Shown one piece after another: positions 24,409-36,013 of a DNA stretch of 64,000 nt. A model generated the notes under the pieces. That model was not told where the DNA came from. It ran no database searches and saw only the letters and a program-made list of their open reading frames with translations. The position numbers and the translations under genes are program-made. Numbering within the stretch: the stretch's first letter is position 1; every line of letters begins with the position of its first letter. This DNA is from Sambucus nigra (lineage: Eukaryota > Streptophyta > Magnoliopsida > Dipsacales > Adoxaceae): NCBI GenBank assembly GCA_949130495.1, contig OX422214.1:254948187-255012186 (forward strand). The letters run 5' to 3'.

Positions 24409-24588
24409 GATGGTATCAGAGCATCAGGTTCTAGAGTCTTTAGGATCTATGCGGACTTGTCACATTCTACCGTAGCATTCTTTGATATAGAGCTTAATGA
24501 TAGGATTATTTTGTTGCTAATGTATGCGATCTTCAGCTAGATACATTCTTTTAGATAATATTCTAACTCAATCTTTTCTCTATTTCAG
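22315..24588 (+). other. Candidate GC-AG leader intron of the gag-pol element
   Basis: The donor is TGAG|GCAAGT (22311-22320). The acceptor is TTTCTCTATTTCAG|ATG at 24588/24589, with a TTCTAAC branch-point match at 24561-24567, 22 nt before the AG. The 2.27 kb between them holds the palindrome cluster, all later LTR hairpins and the PBS. The splice signals are seen; splicing is inferred. Confidence 0.45.
24411..24422 (+). promoter_or_regulatory. Primer-binding site (initiator-Met tRNA)
   Basis: TGGTATCAGAGC lies two bases after the 5' LTR. It is the third copy of this PBS in the window. Confidence 0.95.
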
Positions 24589-25685
24589 ATGTCGCCTAAG
24601 AGATGACGTCCCGCTAGACGCAATAGGGTTGTAGAGGATGGGGTTGACCTTCCACCGCCGCCGCCGGGGAATATCAGTGCCGCTGATGTGGCAAATATTA
24701 TGGCCCAAGCTATTAATGCAGTGATGACTGCAGTGGCACAACAAATGCCACAAGCTCAAGCTAGGGGACAAAAAGTTTTAATTCCTACGGGACCTTCTCA
24801 GTGGGAACGGGTAAGAGAGTCTTTCCTAAAGGGTCATCCCCCAGAATTTGATGGAGGTTCGGACGTTATAAGGGAAAACCAGTGGAAGAAGGACATGCAG
24901 CGCCATCTCCGGATGGTGGAATGTAGTGAGGAGAAAAAGCATATCCTCGTTACCTTTAAACTTGTCGGATCGGCCTTAGACTGGTGGGAGTCAATGACTA
25001 CGCCCGAACAAAGGGATAAAATGTCGATCACACATTTTTGGGCTTTATTTGATGGAAAGTATTTCCCTCCCGCAGTTCAAAGGGAGATGCAGAGGAAGCT
25101 TCAAGATTTAGTACAAGGGGAGAGATCGGTTGCCGAATATGAAGAAGAGTTCACCCGGCTAGCAAGTTTTGTGCCGGATGAAGTGACTCCGGAAGCGAGG
25201 AGGATCTCCAAATTTGTAGGAGGTTTACACTAGGAATAAAACAACATTTGCTTAGGAACCCGACTTTGTTAACCTTTGGGGATGTGATGAATGCCGCTCT
25301 GCTTCATTGTCAAGAGCATAGCTTATTTGTACCAAATAATAAGAAGGCTGTAGCGATGGGGCAAGTGGTTAAACCGGGAGGTAATGGGATCGGAGGGGGA
25401 ACATCTTCTTCGTCCCAATCCTCGGGGAACAAGCAAAGAGAAAGGGACCCTCAGCAAGGGGATTTGTCTAAGCGCCAACATTTTGGTGGGTTTAATGCGG
25501 GTGTCAATAATAACAGGCCGGGTCAAGGCGGACAACAACAACAAGGAGGTAGAGGTGGAAACGGAGGTAGGGGCCAGCAGGGCCGAGGTGCAGGGCAATT
25601 TCGAAACAATCAAGGTAGGAATTAGGAGAATGCAGCTAATAAATGCTTTTAATGCGGAGAGTTGGGCCATTATAAGAGGTCGTGT
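24589..25685 (+). pseudogene. Gypsy gag, decayed
   Basis: It starts at ATG 24589 (MSPKR), directly after a TTTCAG acceptor-like site, in the same context as the gag at 10928. It holds the retrotransposon gag domain (WERVRESFLKGHPPEFDGG, LDWWESMTTPEQRDKMS, AEYEEEFTRLASFVPDE), a Gly/Gln/Asn-rich linker and a CCHC zinc knuckle (CGELGHYKRSC) around 25644-25685. Lesions are TGA at 24604-24606, a one-base frameshift close to 25231, TAG at 25623-25625, and TAA at 25650-25652 inside the knuckle. Gag would form the particle and bind element RNA; this copy cannot make it. Confidence 0.92.
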
Positions 25686-27660
25686 CCTCAGTTGGTTGGA
25701 GGGCATCTTCCTAGGGCTCCACAACAGCCGTACGTACAGTTTCCACCCCAGGCACCGAATCCGATAGCTCCTCCTCAGCAGGGGCAACTGCAGTATGGAC
25801 GGGTCTACCATATTCAGGAAGCTATGCTTCCTCCAGCCCCTCCGGCACTGCCAGCGATTGAGGGTAAGTTTCTCATCCAAGGGCATTTGGGTCGAGTACT
25901 ATTTGATACGGGTGCTACACACTCTTTTATTTCTAGGAGTTTTGCTCAGACTACAGATTTGATAAAGTCTGCTGAGAGTACCTTCACTAGCGTTGAATCC
26001 TCTATGGGTGATGGTTCATTGATTTTCTTTGTTTGTAAAAACATAGGGATTAATCTTGGTAACTTGTGTTTTGAGGCCGATTTACTCGTCCTTGACATGG
26101 TCGGGTATGACGTAGTATTGGGTATGGATTGGCTAGTGAAATACCATGCGATAGTAAATTGTTTTGGGAAAAGTATAGTTTTTGCAGTTCCAGGATAAGA
26201 AATGTTCTTGGTTGTTATGCCTTGTATGGAAGGGAGTACGAGTGCTTATTTGTATTGTATTGCGGAGGATGCATCTCGGGATGTAGTGGTTCCCCTGAAT
26301 TCTCTTCCGATTGTTGGAGACTTCGAAGATGTTTTCTGGGAAATATCGGGATTGCCTCCAAGTCGGGAGATAGAGTTTGTGATTGATTTAATGCCGGGGA
26401 CTCGACCGATTGCTAAAGCTCCATACCGAATGGCTCCTGTGGAGATGAGGGAGTTAAGAGATCAAATTCAGCAGCTTTTGGAGCAGGGGTTTATAAGGCG
26501 TAGCACGTCGCCCTGGGGTGCTCCGGTATTATTTGTGAAGAAAAGAGACGGTTCTCTCCGGTTATGCGTGGACTATAGGGAATTGAATAAGGTCACCATC
26601 CAGAATAAATACCCTTTGCCTCGCATCGACGATTTGTTTGACCAACTGGGGGGAGCATCATACTTCTCCAAAATCGATTTGAGGACGGAGTATCATCAAT
26701 TGAGGATACGGGAACAGGATGTATCCAAGACTGCATTTCTGACCCGATATGGATCCTATGAATTTTTGGTTATGCCCTTTGGACTAACCAATGCTCCCGC
26801 TGTATCTATGGATCTTATGAACAGGGTGTTTCGGGATTTCCTTGACCAGTTTGTTATTGTATTCATCTATGACATCCTAGTCTATTCTCAGACAGAGACT
26901 GACCATTCTACTCACTTACGGTTAATCCTGCAGAGATTAAGGGATCACCAATTGTATGCAAAGTTTGAGAAGTGTGGCTTTTGGTTGAGGGAAGTTCAAT
27001 TTCTGGGTTATGTGGTGTCATCCCAAGGTATATCTGTGGATCCTAGTAAGGTGATTGCCGTGAGGGAGTGGGGTCAGCCCACGACACCTACCGAGGTTCG
27101 TAGCTTTCTGGGCTTAGCGGGTTATTATCGTAGGTTCATTAAGGGCTTTTCTAAAATCGATAGTCCTTTGACGAATCTGACTCGAAAGGGAGTGATATTT
27201 GTTTGGGACCGTTCATGCCAGGCTGCATTTGATGAGCTCAAAGATAGATTGACTTCGGCTCCAGTCCTTGCATTGCCAAAACCGGGATTGGAATATCTAG
27301 TCTTCATCGATGCATCTCTTCAAGGGTTAGGAGGTGTTCTTCAACAAGAAAGGCGAGCTATTGCTTATGCTTCTCGTAAGCTAAAGCCCCACGAAAGGAA
27401 TTATCCGGTGCATGACTTAGAGTTTGTCGCAGTTGTCTTTGCCTTGAAGATATGGAGGCATTATCTCTTGGAAGAAAAATTTAGTCTTTTCATGGACCAT
27501 AAATCTCTGCAATATTTATTTTCACAAAAGGACTTGAATATGCGTCAGCGTCGTTGGTTGCAGTTCGTGAAATATTACCAATTTGATATCCACTATCATC
27601 CTAGAAAGGCGAACGTAGTAGCGGATGCCTTGAGTAGGAGGCCCGAAGGAGACTTAGCTG
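25686..27660 (+). pseudogene. Gypsy protease, reverse transcriptase and RNase H, decayed
   Basis: The order is protease, RT, RNase H, as in Ty3/gypsy. The protease has the LFDTGATHSFIS active-site motif with Asp at 25905, ending near LGMDWL. RT runs from about 26445 ([20 protein letters not shown]) through [26 protein letters not shown] and MPFGLTNAP. RNase H is at about 27290-27640 ([33 protein letters not shown]). TAA at 26196-26198 separates protease from RT. In the RT catalytic box the expected F-I-D-D reads F-I-Y-D (Tyr codon 26868-26870), so a catalytic aspartate is gone. A frameshift lies close to 27661, before integrase. Confidence 0.95.
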
Positions 27661-29181
27661 ATGTGTGGAATGCTAAGTGGAAAGAGCTCAGTTCAGGAGG
27701 ATGCGGAGGTAAGAGCATTCATATCCGTGATGACCGTTACTCCTACGATTGTGGCAAGAATTGTGGAAGCCCAGGGAAGAGATAAGGGCTGTCAAGACCA
27801 TATACACCGACTATTGTCCGAGGGAGAGGAGTTATACTCGATTGGTTCTGAGGGTGGACTACGCTTCCATGGAAGACTTATTGTTCCTGAAGAAGGGGAC
27901 TTGAGACGAGCGGTGATGGCGTAATCTCACGGGTCAAAGTTTACGGTACATCCAGGCGGGAACAAGATGTACCAAGACATGCACCGTAAGTATTGGTGGC
28001 CCGGCATGAAGAGGGATATCTCAGAGTTTGTATCCCAATGTACTATTTGTCAGATGGTTAAGATTAACCATCAACGACCGATGGGTTTATTGCAACCGTT
28101 GGAGATTCTAGTATGGAAATGGGAAAGCATTTCGATGGACTTCATTACGGGCTTGCCTAGATCACAGAGGGGTTATGATTTAATTTGGGTGATTGTCGAT
28201 TGCTTGACTAAATCGGCACACTTCTTGCCGGTGCGTACGGATTATGATACCGCTCGATATGCCCAACTGTTCATTGAGGAGATCGTTAGACTTCATGGGG
28301 TACCTTTAAATATTGTTTCCGACCGATATAAGATATTTGTGTCCCACTTTTGGCAAAGTTTCCAAGAGGTGTTGGGGACTGAATTGAAGTTGAGCTCTTC
28401 CTATCATCCTCAAACAGATGGCCAAATAGAAAGGGTAAACCAGATGTTGGAGGATATGCTCCGTATGTGAATGCTTGATTTTAAGGGCGGTTGGGAACAA
28501 TACCTCCCATTGGTTGAGTTTGCTTACAAAAAATCATACCAATTTACTATTGGAATGGCGCCTTATGAAGCTCTTTATGGTCGTCCATGTAAGTCGCCCG
28601 CTTGTTGGTTGGAAGTGGGTTATAACAAATTCCTTGGACCTGAAATGATCCAGGATACTTCTTCAAAGATAGAACTCATTCGAGGTCGCATCCGGATAGC
28701 TCAAGATCGCTAAAAGAGTTATGCCGATGCGGGTAGGAGACACGTGGAGTTGGAGGTTGGAGACCAAGTTTTGGTACGAGTGTCACCAATGAAGGGCATT
28801 AGGCGTTTTAGGAAGAAAGGGAAGCTTGCACTGTGATTCGTTGGACCTTTTCCAGTTATTACAAAAGTGGGTCCCGTGGCATATCAACTTGCCTTACCGG
28901 AGCCTTTGCAACAAATCCACGATGTCTTCCATGTCTCCTCCTTGAATAAGTATAAGAGATGTGAAGGTTCCCTTTGGCACATCCCTTTTGAAGATATCGA
29001 CTTACAACCCGATGTTTCTTATGAAGAACAACCGGTTTCTATTCTTGAGTATGGGGAGCGTAAGTTAAGGTCTCGTGTGGTGCCCTTAGTGAGGGTGCAA
29101 TGGAGTCATCAAAATGCAAAAGAATCAACTTGGGAGCGTGAGAATGACATGCGAGAGAGATATCCGCATCTCTTCTTATAA
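27661..29181 (+). pseudogene. Gypsy integrase with chromodomain-like tail, decayed
   Basis: An HHCC zinc-binding segment (HPGGNKMYQDMH..CTIC, about 27950-28055) is followed by the integrase core. Its catalytic residues are all present: Asp 28138-28140, Asp 28321-28323 and Glu 28429-28431, with 35 residues between the last two. The GPY/F module (VGPVAYQL) and a degenerate chromodomain (VPLVRVQWSHQN..ESTWEREN) follow, typical of Del/Tekay chromoviruses. Stops are TAA 27922-27924, TGA 28468-28470, TAA 28711-28713 and TGA 28834-28836. The TAA at 28711 is also in the truncated copy at 21228; the TGA at 28834 is not (CGA there). Confidence 0.95.
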
Positions 29182-29216
29182 GGTACGTTTGAATTTTGGG
29201 GACAAAATTCCCTCAT

Positions 29217-29229
29217 AAGGGGGGGAGTA
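29217..29229 (+). promoter_or_regulatory. Polypurine tract
   Basis: AAGGGGGGGAGTA lies directly before the 3' LTR. It matches the tract before the LTR at 21748. Confidence 0.9.
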
Positions 29230-31874
29230 TGTAATAACCCTCGCTCATGAGAAAGTATTTTATGCTATTTACTAGATATGGTATTTAGATATAAATGTTG
29301 GGCTATTGATTGAGTATCCATTAAATGAAGAAAAGCAAATGTTTACTATGAGATTTCATATTTTTCCGTAACTATAGGTAAATATTGCCATGTTATGTTT
29401 TATTATGTCATATGAATTAAAATGATATTTGGCCTAATAATGAGAACGGGACTTAAAATGAATTATAAAATATCCAGATGATAATTTGGAGACCGTAGTT
29501 GATTCCGGAAGGTGCGAGATAGTCAAATAATGTGCCATATCGTATTTTGAGATTTTGGGCATTTTTGACTGATTATACCTCAAATATGTAGTTGCGTATT
29601 ATTTTTGTCTCGTTATTGATTAATTAAGTTTGGATATTTGACTAAGGCACGATTTATGTCTTGGGTAAGTCACTATTCACCTAATTGTATTTCTTAAACC
29701 TAGAAAGCTAAAGAGAGAAAGAGAAAGAAAAGAGATTGAAGAGTTGAGAAGGATTCTTGCTCCTACACCAAGAAAATATGCAATTGCTGGATTGAGGCAA
29801 GTTTCCTACTTTCTATTTGTGGTTTAAGATAAATGATTTGTGTGAGAATAAGTGTATTGATCATGGTTTATTAGTTTAGGGTTTGTGTGTTGGTTGGTTT
29901 TGAATCATTGAAGAATAGTTGAACGATTATTAATGGTGATGGAAGTAGTAGTGGTATTTATGTTGTGTAGGTGAAAATAAATGAGTTGGCTTTGGGATTT
30001 GCTTGAAAATAGGAAGTCTTGGTCTAGGTCTGCAGGGACCGGTCGACCGCGGTTCTCAGACCGGTCGACCGGGTCTTCGGGAGAGGGCACACTGCATTTC
30101 TTTCAAAGGCTTGAAATCAAGGCACGGTCGACCGCGATCCCCTGACCGGTCGACCGGCCCTGCCGAAATGAACTTTATGCTTTTCTTCTTAGGCTAAATC
30201 TTGAGACGCGGTCGACCGCGGTATTGGGACCGGTCGACCGGTCCCCTGTTTTCTTCCCAAACATTTTACTTTCATTCTTTAAATCTTTTCTTTTCATAGG
30301 CAATTAGGTACCTTCTTAAATGAAGTAAATATACGGTCTTAGAGTATTAGTTGAGTTGGGTCGACACCCTAGACTCGAAGGGGTTCATCTAGGGTCCACT
30401 TCAAGGGGGGATTTAACGAAATGTTCAGGCATTACTTCTTCAGCATAGTTTTATAAGGATTTAGGAGATCTTAAGGTCGAAATTGGAGACTTTAGGAGTT
30501 AATGCAACCTATTTTGACTTGATGGTTTATTATGAAGTCCACAAGGGATATTTGAGAGAAATAACTTGGGAGTTAAATATTCTTCGAGGTTATTAGGATG
30601 ACGTGGAGTACATAACTATGACGCATTCGATAAAATGTAAAATGGACAAAGTAAATGATAATTTACTAAATCATGTAATGGAAATTAATAAAATGGATGA
30701 TACACACCTCGCTAAATACCATCTTAAGGGAAGTTCGAATGTGAGGTGAGGCCCCCTGGCTAATGAATGCAGGGTGGATATAGTCCTAGGCCATATGAGC
30801 ACTTGTTTTATATTTTCTGCGATGGGTAGGAGATTCCGAGTGTGGTCTTGACTATTCCGCAGGCATATGGCCACTTATCGACGTTTCGATAGGATCCCAG
30901 GTTGTCTTATGTAGGCCCTGGAAGATGATGGTTATTTAGGGGCGCGCACAGTGGGGAAACCCGGACGGGCGGTCTTAGAATCGTTATATATATATATATG
31001 TTTATAACTATTCTATTATCGAGTTGGACTCGATGGAACATTAATGCCATAAAGAGCAAAGTATATGCCATAAAGAGCACATAATAACAATTGTATTCCT
31101 GATAAGGACTTGAAAGGAGATAAAAATGAAAATGATGAAAGACGAATAAGGCTTATTAGTACTTTTATTTCTTTGTATAGTTGATTATCACTTTAATAAT
31201 CCTGTAATTGTCTTAGTTCCTTATATGTTGTTACTATGCTTGAAAATCATCTTTATCATTCATGCTTAATGTATCTCCTCATTGTCATACTTGTCATTTA
31301 CCTAGTGATCATATAAAAACTGGCCTCTGACCGGTTCTTCTTCCTTGTTGTGTATGTATATACTATATCAGTTCAGGTGTTCCGCCGCAAGGTCGCCCGT
31401 AATGCCTGTCCTACCCCTGAGTCTTTTGAGGACCCGTGACATTTTGCGGGTTTCATGGGGTATTTTGTGTAGTCGCCTCCATTTTTGTTTCTAGCTATGT
31501 TCAGTTCTATTCGGGCGTGCTGCCCAAATGGTTGTAATTGTATAATGAATTTATTATGTAACACCTGTGTCTTAATGTGAATTGTGTAAATTCTCTTGAC
31601 CGATGTTTCATTCGGTCCTTTCTGTATTATTGTTGGTCTATATATATATATATGCTTGTGGGAGTTTCCACCCTCGTTTCTATTATGGGTTGTTGAAAAT
31701 GCTTTCTTTAAATTACAAACTAAAATTTTTAATAACCCTTTTTTTGGAATATAGTATGGTTATTCCGTATACTTCTTATGTTGTTGTGATGCTGAGAATG
31801 ATATTTATCCATGATTCCTGTTTTATTGGGGTATCGGGCTGGCCACCCCTTATTTCGGACAGCGGGTTGTCACA
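29230..31874 (+). mobile_element. 3' LTR (2645 bp) of the gag-pol gypsy element
   Basis: It runs from TGTAATAACCC to GGGTTGTCACA and is near-identical to 21748-24408. GAGGCAAGT is at 29794-29802; its hairpin arm has one change (ACTTTC). The palindrome cluster at 30038-30243 is cleaner than in the 5' LTR: ACCGGTCGACCG here where the other has ACTGGTCGACCG or GGTCGATCG. The right flank begins AGTTG; the matching left duplication is lost with the truncated left end of the complex. Confidence 0.95.
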
Positions 31875-32263
31875 AGTTGTTTACGAGCACATTCCGAGTC
31901 AATAGGTAAAAGTTATTGCCGCTTGATTTAGGGTTTTAATCTGAAGAGTATCTACCATCTTCTCTTGTTGGTCGTCCGATTTAGGGTTTTGATGTGTATA
32001 TATATACGGTAATCTCTTTTTCTTAAATCTATATCTTCACAAGACTTTTCCTCCTCATTCGTTCTCAAATTAGGCCTAAACTTCCAACGATGGTTGTTAT
32101 GTAGCTGCAAATATAAATCTCCCCCTTTTCACACACACCCACATTCTAATTTGTTTCTGTGTTATGTTGATTTTGATTTTGTTTTCTACTTGTTTGTGGT
32201 AAGCTAAAATCATCTGATGAGAAACAAAACTGCAACAATATGATGGATTCTGTCCGTGATTAC

Positions 32264-32487
32264 TTGTATTTAAGTCTCTGATGATTTTAATTATCTATTC
32301 ATTTACCCTTATTTATTTTCTGATAATATTGATTTTAGATTAATTGAGAGATATGATGAGCACTATATTGGTCCGTGTTTCAGATTTTAACGTGACCGAT
32401 AAACCATAACCAACTCTGATCTCCTTTTGATTGAATTCAAATAAGAATATTTATTAGATTTTATGTGTTTTAATTTCTTCTGATTAA
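32264..32487 (+). repeat. 224-bp direct repeat, copy 1
   Basis: It matches 32953-33176 (TTGTATTTAAGTCTCTGATG to TGATTAA) with only a few substitutions, e.g. AACGTGACCGAT against ACTGTGATCGAT. The copies lie 689 bp apart. No ends typical of an LTR are present. Confidence 0.9.
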
Positions 32488-32952
32488 TTTCTCCACTTCA
32501 CCTCAAAATTTCTAAGATACCTGCTTGGGGTTTGTAATATATAAATTTAAAGTTTAAATTTATATATTTCTAGACTTGAAAATTAAATAAAAAAATATTA
32601 ATTTACACAAACACAACACACACACATATATATTAGCTCCGAGAAAGGGAAAAATGAAATGAAAATCCCAGGAAAAAAATAAAGAAAACTAAAAAGAACA
32701 GAAATTTTAGAAAATAAAGTTAAAAAATAGAGGTGAAGTGGAGAAGAGTGTTCTGTGTGAGTGTTGTTTTTGTTCTCCCTGCCAAAAGAGAGATACAGAG
32801 AGAGAAAGAAGGAGAGCAGGCGGCATGGGGTGAAGTGAGCGACGCGGGAGGCTAGGGACGGAGGGACGAGAGAGGTGGGGAGGCTAGGGATGGAGATGGG
32901 TTTGTTGGGTTGGTTGTGAGTTGTTGGATGGTGGCAAAATAAATATTCTTAT

Positions 32953-33176
32953 TTGTATTTAAGTCTCTGATGATTTTAATTATCTATTCATTTACCCTTA
33001 TTTATTTTCTGATAATATTGATTTTAGATTAATTGAGAGATATGATGAGCACTATATTGGTCCGTGTTTCAGATTTTACTGTGATCGATAAACCATAACC
33101 AACTCTGATATCCTTTTGATTGAATTCAAATAAGAATATTTATTAGATTTTATGTGTTTTAATTTCTCCTGATTAA
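32953..33176 (+). repeat. 224-bp direct repeat, copy 2
   Basis: Second copy of 32264-32487. Just before it, TAAATATTCTTATTT is the inverse of AAATAAGAATATTTA found inside both copies. AAACTTTAAATTTATATATT (about 33338) is the inverse of a stretch near 32536. This suggests a rearranged or palindromic insertion. Confidence 0.85.
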
Positions 33177-33792
33177 GTTATTGACTAATAATATAAAGTT
33201 ACGTATATAAATTCATATATAGTTTTATACATGTACATAAAATTTCGTATGAAATAATATAAAGTTAAATAATATCATTAGTAGATACATGATATTTATA
33301 TATAGTTTTATACATGTATTATTAATATTGATTTTAAACTTTAAATTTATATATTACAATGTAACAACCCGCCCTTTTGGAGACCATCAAATTCCCTAAT
33401 TAGAAATAAATTGGCAATTTGGAGAATTTCTCGAAATAGTAAATTTTAAGATTTTCGAGGATTGAATGATTTTTGATGGACGTTGTGATTATTTATGGGA
33501 ATATATAGGTCGAAATATTTTAATTATATGTCGCCGTTGAGTATTGCGAAAAAAGAGGCAAGATTTTGATTTGAAAACCCGCACTTACTTTTATGGGTTA
33601 GAATAGTGATTTGCTGTCAAGTACCCCGAATGGGAATTTCGACTACGCCATGTGTCTCGGAATGTCTGAGATAGTCAGAAAAGAGTGTCCGATTGTCGAA
33701 ATTGAGTTCCGGGTAATTTTGGAGTTAAATAGGCTCGTAATTGAGTAAACGAGTCGTTTTGGGGGTATTAAGGGATTTAACCCTTTTCTCCT

Positions 33793-33800
33793 TATAAAAG
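33793..33800 (+). promoter_or_regulatory. LTR TATA box
   Basis: TATAAAAG lies 433 bp into the LTR, followed by about 80 bp of purine-rich sequence. It places the likely transcription start near 33825. The GAGGCAAGT site, palindromes and hairpins further on would then lie in the transcribed leader (R-U5). Confidence 0.6.
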
Positions 33801-35874
33801 GAGGGAGAGGGGGAGAAAAGAGAAGAGAAAAGAGAAAGAAGAGAGGGAAGAGAGAGAGAGGAGGAAGAAAAGAGGAAAAAGGGGGAGATTCCGGCCAGCC
33901 TCCGCGGGATTCGGCTCGAGGACGTCGAATTTTATCCACGAGGCAAGTGTTTACTTGGTTTATTTAATTTTTGCATAAATATCTCATACCATAGTTTGGT
34001 ATAATCAAACCCTAAAGATTTTGGGTGGGGTATTCATGGATAAAATGGGTTTTTGGGAGTTAAAATGAATAAACCCCTAAAAATGGTAAATTGGAGAAAC
34101 TTAGGTTTTAACTGAAATTAATTGGTGATTCCGGGTTCTAGGATGTTTAGAACCCATATTATAAGTGTATTTGTTGTTGGCAGAAGTTGTAGGCCGTTGG
34201 GTGAGGAGATGGAAGCTGGGGGGAAGCTTCCATGGCCGAAACAACTTCTCGGAGAAGAAGCTGCCCGACATGATCGATCGATCGACGGCCAAGGGTCGAT
34301 CGATCGACCCCTTCTGAAAATGGACAATTTTTCTAGGGTGAATTGGATGGGATAAATTCCAATTCTAATTGCTTCGAGGTAAATTAGGTGATAACCTAAG
34401 GGACCTTTTAGGACTATAAGATCCTTTAATAAAAGGAAAATTAGAAGGGTTAAGTGAGGGTTTAAATGTATAACCCTTAGATTATATTTTCGAGGAAAAT
34501 AGAATTATTGTAGAATTTGAGGGTTTCGGGTTCCTAAATTATGTTGGGGACTTTTAATGGATCATATAGACGACGTGTAGTCCTTGGGTTCATGGGAAGG
34601 AAATCCATAACCCACTAAATTTAAGGTTGTTCGGGTGAGGTAAATCCCTAGGATGCTTTAATGGGATTTTAGGCCTAAATATTATGCATATAGGAAGCAT
34701 AATTATAATCGATGGTAGATTGGGTATATCCCACGAAATAATTAGGATAATTTGGGAATATAGATATATATTCACTTAGGGTGAATTGGTATAATTGGAA
34801 ATATCCGATAAATCCCTAGATGGGATTTAGGTGTGTATTATATACCGAAGTAAGAAAATACTTTGGGTTTAGTATCATTTATATATGAATGCATGATTAT
34901 GATTCCTTGAGGGAATCTTTGGGATTATTGGTCATCGCTAGATGCTATAGGCCATTATGGCCGTTTATATATTCTAGGAGGAATATATGGTTTATATATG
35001 TACTATGTGATATAGGTATATATATGACATGAGATAAATGATTTTGAAAATATAAAGGTGAATGTTTTCAAAATGGAAAAAGATAAATGTTTTTCATAAT
35101 TGATAAATTATGGATTACACGCCTCCCTAAATCGCTATCATAAGGGAAGTTGCGTGCGTTTTGGTGATGCCCCCTGGCTAATGAATGCAGGGTGGCTATA
35201 GTCCTATAGGCCATATGGGCGATTATTATTTACTGTGCTAGTTAGGGGATTCTGGGTGTGGTCTTGACTTTCCCGCAGGCAATATGGCCGCTTCCCGACG
35301 TTGGTAGGTTCCCAGGTTGTCTTATATAGATAGGCCCTGGAAGATGATAACCATTTAGGGGCGCGTCTAGTGGGGAAACCTGGAGGGGCGGTCTTAGATT
35401 TATTAAAGAAATTCATGATAATGGATTGGCTTTAATTACATTTCCTGAGTATAAAAAGGGAAATGAGATAAAGGTTTGGCTTCGGTAACACTCCCAGATG
35501 GAAGAAGGGATGTGGAAGCATATGATTTGATGAAAGCATTTTCATGATAATGAAAATGGCTTTGGGTACATTTCCTTAGTATAAAAAGGGAAATGGGATG
35601 ATTTAAAAAGGAAAAGCATTTTTATGTTAATAAAATTGGCTTTTAAAAAGGTACATGATATGTTAAAAGAAATTCATGCTAATGAGTTGGCTTTTAAATA
35701 CATTTCCTGGATATGAGAAAGGAAATGGATGTTTTTGAAATGAAAAGGATAAGTATTGATAAATACTTTGTATATAAATCCTCAGTCCGGGAGGTAGATC
35801 CGGATGTGTATTATATAGATATAATTTAATTGGTAAACCTCAATCCGGGAGATATTATCCGAACGTATATTATA

Positions 35875-35928
<54 letters not shown>

Positions 35929-36013
35929 CATTTGTGCGTGCTACGGGCCTAATGGATCTCTACCATTAACCCTGCCAAGTAGTAGTGTATCGGGGGGGGG
36001 GGGGGGGGGTTCC

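Larger units (their letters stand above)
31875..33359. other. Unassigned sequence with a 224-bp direct repeat, no gene seen
   Basis: This stretch holds a near-perfect direct repeat (listed separately) and a purine/GC-rich patch at 32740-32930 unlike its AT-rich surroundings. I find no convincing coding frame. TACAA at 33355-33359 is the target duplication of the next LTR. Confidence 0.5.
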
